The notes below the pieces were generated by a model. It was not told the DNA's origin and did not search any database. It was given only the letters and a program-made list of their open reading frames with translations. This document shows, piece after piece, positions 45,112 to 45,729 of a stretch of DNA of 45,729 nucleotides (positions are counted from its first letter, which is position 1; each line of letters begins with the position of its first letter). Source of the stretch: an uncultured Mollicutes bacterium (GTDB taxonomy: Bacteria > Bacillota_I > Bacilli_A > Acholeplasmatales > Anaeroplasmataceae). The position numbers and the translations under genes are program-made. Location of the stretch: positions 1 through 45,729 of the forward strand of contig UQGR01000007.1 of NCBI GenBank assembly GCA_900540705.1. Direction: 5' to 3'.

Positions 45112-45729
45112 TTTTAGCACTTACAGGAGTACCTTTGGTCATTGTCAGTATCATTGCCTTCATTCTAATTTTAGGCATAATTATTATTATTCATGAGGGT
45201 GGACATTTCTTTTTTGCAAGAAGAGCAGGTATTCTATGCCATGAATTTTCAATAGGAATGGGTCCTGCCATCTATAAAAAGAAGTTTAAAGAAACTACCT
45301 TTTGTATTCGAGCAATTCCCATTGGTGGTTATGTATCTATGGCAGGAGAGGAAATTTCTAGTGAACTCATCAAAATTGGAGATAAAATAGGTCTTAACCT
45401 GCTTGAGGGTAAAGCTAGTGAAATTATAGTAGATGAAAATCTAGAGGCTCAGCTGCACGGTGAGGTTATTGATTTAGATTTATATGGCAAAGATGGCAAT
45501 CCGCTATACGTCACCATCAATGACGGACTACAGGACCACTATGTTGAGGTTTTAAGAGATGCTTACTATATCTTAAAAAAAGGCGATCGCTTACAGATTA
45601 CACCTTATGATAGAAGCTTTGAATCTAAATCCCTATGGCAAAGATTTTTAACGCTCTTTGCAGGCCCTTTTATGAATTTTATTTTGGCAATCGTTTTATA
45701 TCTGATTGTGAGCTTCGCGACTGGAGTTC
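45108..45729 (+). CDS. rseP: Site-2 intramembrane protease RseP/RasP (3' partial)
   Basis: The first 207 codons are visible; the gene runs off the window. The first helix ends in the zinc-binding HEGGH motif (HExxH form), followed by the hydrophobic ARRAG loop, FSIGMGP and IPIGGYVSMAGEE. After an insertion of about 110 residues, like that of Bacillus RasP, comes FAGPFMNFILA. It cleaves transmembrane segments of anti-sigma factors and signal-peptide remnants. Last visible gene of the cdsA-dxr-rseP unit. Confidence 0.94.
   Translation, partial: MILALTGVPLVIVSIIAFILILGIIIIIHEGGHFFFARRAGILCHEFSIGMGPAIYKKKFKETTFCIRAIPIGGYVSMAGEEISSELIKIGDKIGLNLLEGKASEIIVDENLEAQLHGEVIDLDLYGKDGNPLYVTINDGLQDHYVEVLRDAYYILKKGDRLQITPYDRSFESKSLWQRFLTLFAGPFMNFILAIVLYLIVSFATGV

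Noticed and set aside
1..45729. Mycoplasma-type code (TGA = Trp)
   Set aside because: TGA ends the HD, trmFO, xerC, cdsA and dxr genes exactly at family lengths, and Trp is encoded by TGG throughout.
1..45729. CRISPR arrays, tRNA or rRNA genes, insertion sequences, phage genes
   Set aside because: No spaced short repeats, cloverleaf or rRNA motifs, or transposase frames were seen; xerC is in its housekeeping context.

Overview
This is a low-GC bacterial chromosome segment that most likely comes from a Bacilli/Erysipelotrichia-like or wall-less-relative (Acholeplasma/Izemoplasma-type) Firmicute. The evidence is the order rpsB-tsf-pyrH-frr-cdsA-dxr-rseP, trmFO-xerC, ytxK-ackA, and a CYTH gene beside the NAD kinase, together with near-consensus sigma-A promoters, AT-rich spacers and short Rho-independent terminators. 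TGA ends several genes (HD protein, trmFO, xerC, cdsA, dxr), so the standard bacterial code applies and not the mycoplasma code. The exact taxon cannot be fixed from this window.

Layout. 1-2.9 kb: end of a large secreted Ig-like/DUF885 metallopeptidase-type protein and a small membrane protein. 3.1-12.3 kb: a complete oligopeptide ABC importer (oppABCDF) in which four of the five subunits are strongly enlarged. 12.4-18.8 kb (minus strand): an ArsB/NhaD-like permease and a pair of MacB/FtsX-type ATPase-permease fusions. 18.9-21.0 kb: CYTH protein, NAD kinase and ClpP (TTG start). 21.0-27.3 kb: gapA, ung, a LysM protein, a Nudix hydrolase with a HAD phosphatase, a TRIC-like membrane protein, and ytxK-ackA. 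27.6-34.9 kb: one gene for a 2425-residue membrane-anchored protein made of tandem beta-rich repeats. 35.0-37.9 kb: HD hydrolase, trmFO, xerC. 37.9-39.4 kb: a lipoprotein and an unrecognised, unusually AT-rich gene. 39.6-45.7 kb: rpsB to rseP, cut off by the window end.

Most of the window is housekeeping: glycolysis and acetate formation (gapA, ackA), DNA repair (ung), tRNA modification (trmFO), chromosome dimer resolution (xerC), translation (rpsB, tsf, frr), UMP kinase (pyrH), phospholipid and isoprenoid synthesis (cdsA, dxr) and intramembrane proteolysis (rseP). The parts most worth a second look are the giant repeat protein, whose repeat units resemble LolA/LppX-type half-barrels and which carries a perfect 73-bp internal duplication and a local codon-usage shift; the enlarged Opp transporter, with long coiled coils inside both ATPases and a large extracellular domain inside OppC; and the AT-rich orphan gene before rpsB.
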